Made by a program: the position numbers and the translations under genes | Shown: positions 63,343-64,000 of the stretch, piece after piece | Position numbering within the stretch: position 1 is the first letter of the stretch | Layout: each line of letters begins with the position of its first letter | NCBI GenBank assembly: GCA_963712435.1 | Contig: CAVQIB010000003.1 | Span: forward strand, 62,001-126,000 | Direction of reading: 5' to 3' | Length of the DNA: 64,000 nucleotides | Origin: Rhodoplanes sp963712435 | GTDB lineage: Bacteria > Pseudomonadota > Alphaproteobacteria > Rhizobiales > Xanthobacteraceae | The notes under the pieces: generated by a model | Seen by the model: only the letters and a program-made list of their open reading frames with translations | The model's database searches: none | Told to the model about the DNA's origin: nothing

Positions 63343-64000
63343 CCGCGGACCTTCTCGCTGTTGTTTGTCGCCCACCATGGTGACGGATCAACGGGCAAGC
63401 CGTCTTTCCGGAATTCAATATATAGAACCGGCTGAGTAGCGCTGGTTCCAAAGCCTGTCGGGGTGTCTTCGCCAGTTCCCATGACGCCCAGAGGCTCGCC
63501 GGTCAGCACGAACTGACCAAGGTCGACCGATATCCGATCCATGCCCGCCAGAAGTACATGATAACCGCCGCCCGCATTCAGGATCAAGAGTTGACCATAG
63601 GAGCGGTAGGGCGCCGCATAGACCACCCAGCCGTCACACGGCGCGGTCACCTGGGCGCCGGCGCGCGTGGCGATGGATATGCCCTTATGCGTGCCCCCGA
63701 GGGCGTCGGTGGCGCCGAACTCGCGCGTGCGGGCGCCGTTGACCGGCAGCGGCAGCAAGCCTTTGGCGGAGGCGAAGGCGATCGCCGGGGCAAGCCTGCC
63801 GGGATCCTTGAGCAGGGCGAGATTGGGACGCGTCTCGGCCTGCTGGCGCAAATCTTCGCCCGTGCGGGCCGCGCGCGTCGCCGGGTCGAGATTGGCTTCG
63901 AGCCGCGCGATCAAATCCTTGAGATTGTCGACCTGGAGCGCAAGCTGCATGGCGCGACGCCGCGCGGCCGAAAGCTCCGTTTCGACCTCGGCGAGCCGGC
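63339..64000 (-). CDS. EnvC-like murein hydrolase activator, M23 peptidase fold (5' end outside window)
   Basis: About 220 C-terminal residues are seen. A coiled-coil end (SAARRRAMQLALQVDNLKDL, IARLEANLDPATRAARTGED) leads to an M23/LytM domain with GISIATRAGAQVTAPCDGWV, VYAAPYRSYGQLLILNAGGG and YHVLLAGMDRISVDLGQFVL. The usual H-x-H of active M23 enzymes reads YHVLLAG with the paired zinc ligands not clearly complete (GTHKG in place of HxxxD), as in non-catalytic EnvC/NlpD activators of amidases. The gene runs off the right edge and overlaps ctpA. Confidence 0.87.
   Translation of the reverse strand, partial: RLAEVETELSAARRRAMQLALQVDNLKDLIARLEANLDPATRAARTGEDLRQQAETRPNLALLKDPGRLAPAIAFASAKGLLPLPVNGARTREFGATDALGGTHKGISIATRAGAQVTAPCDGWVVYAAPYRSYGQLLILNAGGGYHVLLAGMDRISVDLGQFVLTGEPLGVMGTGEDTPTGFGTSATQPVLYIEFRKDGLPVDPSPWWATNNSEKVRG

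Overview
The window comes from a high-GC alphaproteobacterium, most likely of the Hyphomicrobiales (Bradyrhizobium/Xanthobacteraceae-like). The evidence is gene content (tolQRAB, odc plus homospermidine synthase, ffh-rpsP-rimM-trmD-rplS, an FDH1-type formate dehydrogenase with formate-tetrahydrofolate ligase), strong GC codon bias with many GTG/TTG starts, and a dense population of C/G-rich palindromic intergenic repeats. No rRNA, tRNA, CRISPR array or transposase gene was seen.

Layout. 1-1.8 kb: partial inorganic pyrophosphatase and a frameshifted chromate transporter. 1.95-12.6 kb (minus strand): a tightly packed seven-gene operon with a GH13 branching-type enzyme, a tandem EthD protein, a muconolactone-isomerase/SnoaL/ankyrin fusion, a large AGE-like (alpha/alpha)6-barrel protein, two DJ-1/PfpI proteins and a benzoylformate-decarboxylase-like TPP enzyme. 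I know of no description of this set. 13-15 kb: small conserved protein, radical SAM protein, DUF202 protein. 15.4-19.8 kb: tolQ-tolR-tolA-[toxin-antitoxin pair]-tolB, with no pal behind tolB. 20-25 kb: small secreted/membrane proteins, a long leader, ornithine decarboxylase, GNAT, a Cys-rich peptide gene and homospermidine synthase (polyamine module). 25.4-32.4 kb: VanX-type dipeptidase, then GH63-like glucosidase, SDR, aquaporin and GMC oxidoreductase; the two outer sugar genes are riddled with single-base indels. 32.7-37.5 kb: branched-chain-type ABC transporter livGFKHM. 37.5-40.7 kb: KDG kinase, L,D-transpeptidase, and a fluoride-riboswitch-controlled crcB/DUF190 operon. 40.8-48.5 kb (minus): ftfL, fdhB (NuoE-NuoF fusion), fdhA and bioB. 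48.7-54.6 kb: MBL-fold hydrolase, then the ffh-rpsP-rimM-trmD-rplS translation/secretion block. 54.6-64 kb: two VOC proteins, leuC, CoA-ester lyase, leuD, two small membrane/secreted proteins, esterase, minimal zincin, ctpA and an EnvC-type M23 peptidase that leaves the window.

Three themes stand out. First, the 2-12.6 kb operon and the 26-32 kb GH63/SDR/aquaporin/GMC block look like two parts of an uncharacterised carbohydrate and reactive-carbonyl system. Second, palindromic repeats have entered protein-coding sequence: one is carried in frame inside trmD, and others extend the rimM C-terminus and the aquaporin N-terminus, much like Rickettsia palindromic elements. Third, many otherwise well-conserved genes (tolQ, tolA, leuC, ffh, ctpA, HSS, chrA, GH63, GMC and others) are broken by isolated +1/-1 indels. 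Because essential genes are hit and both sides of each break stay conserved, most are probably assembly errors, although the GH63 and GMC clusters could be real decay.
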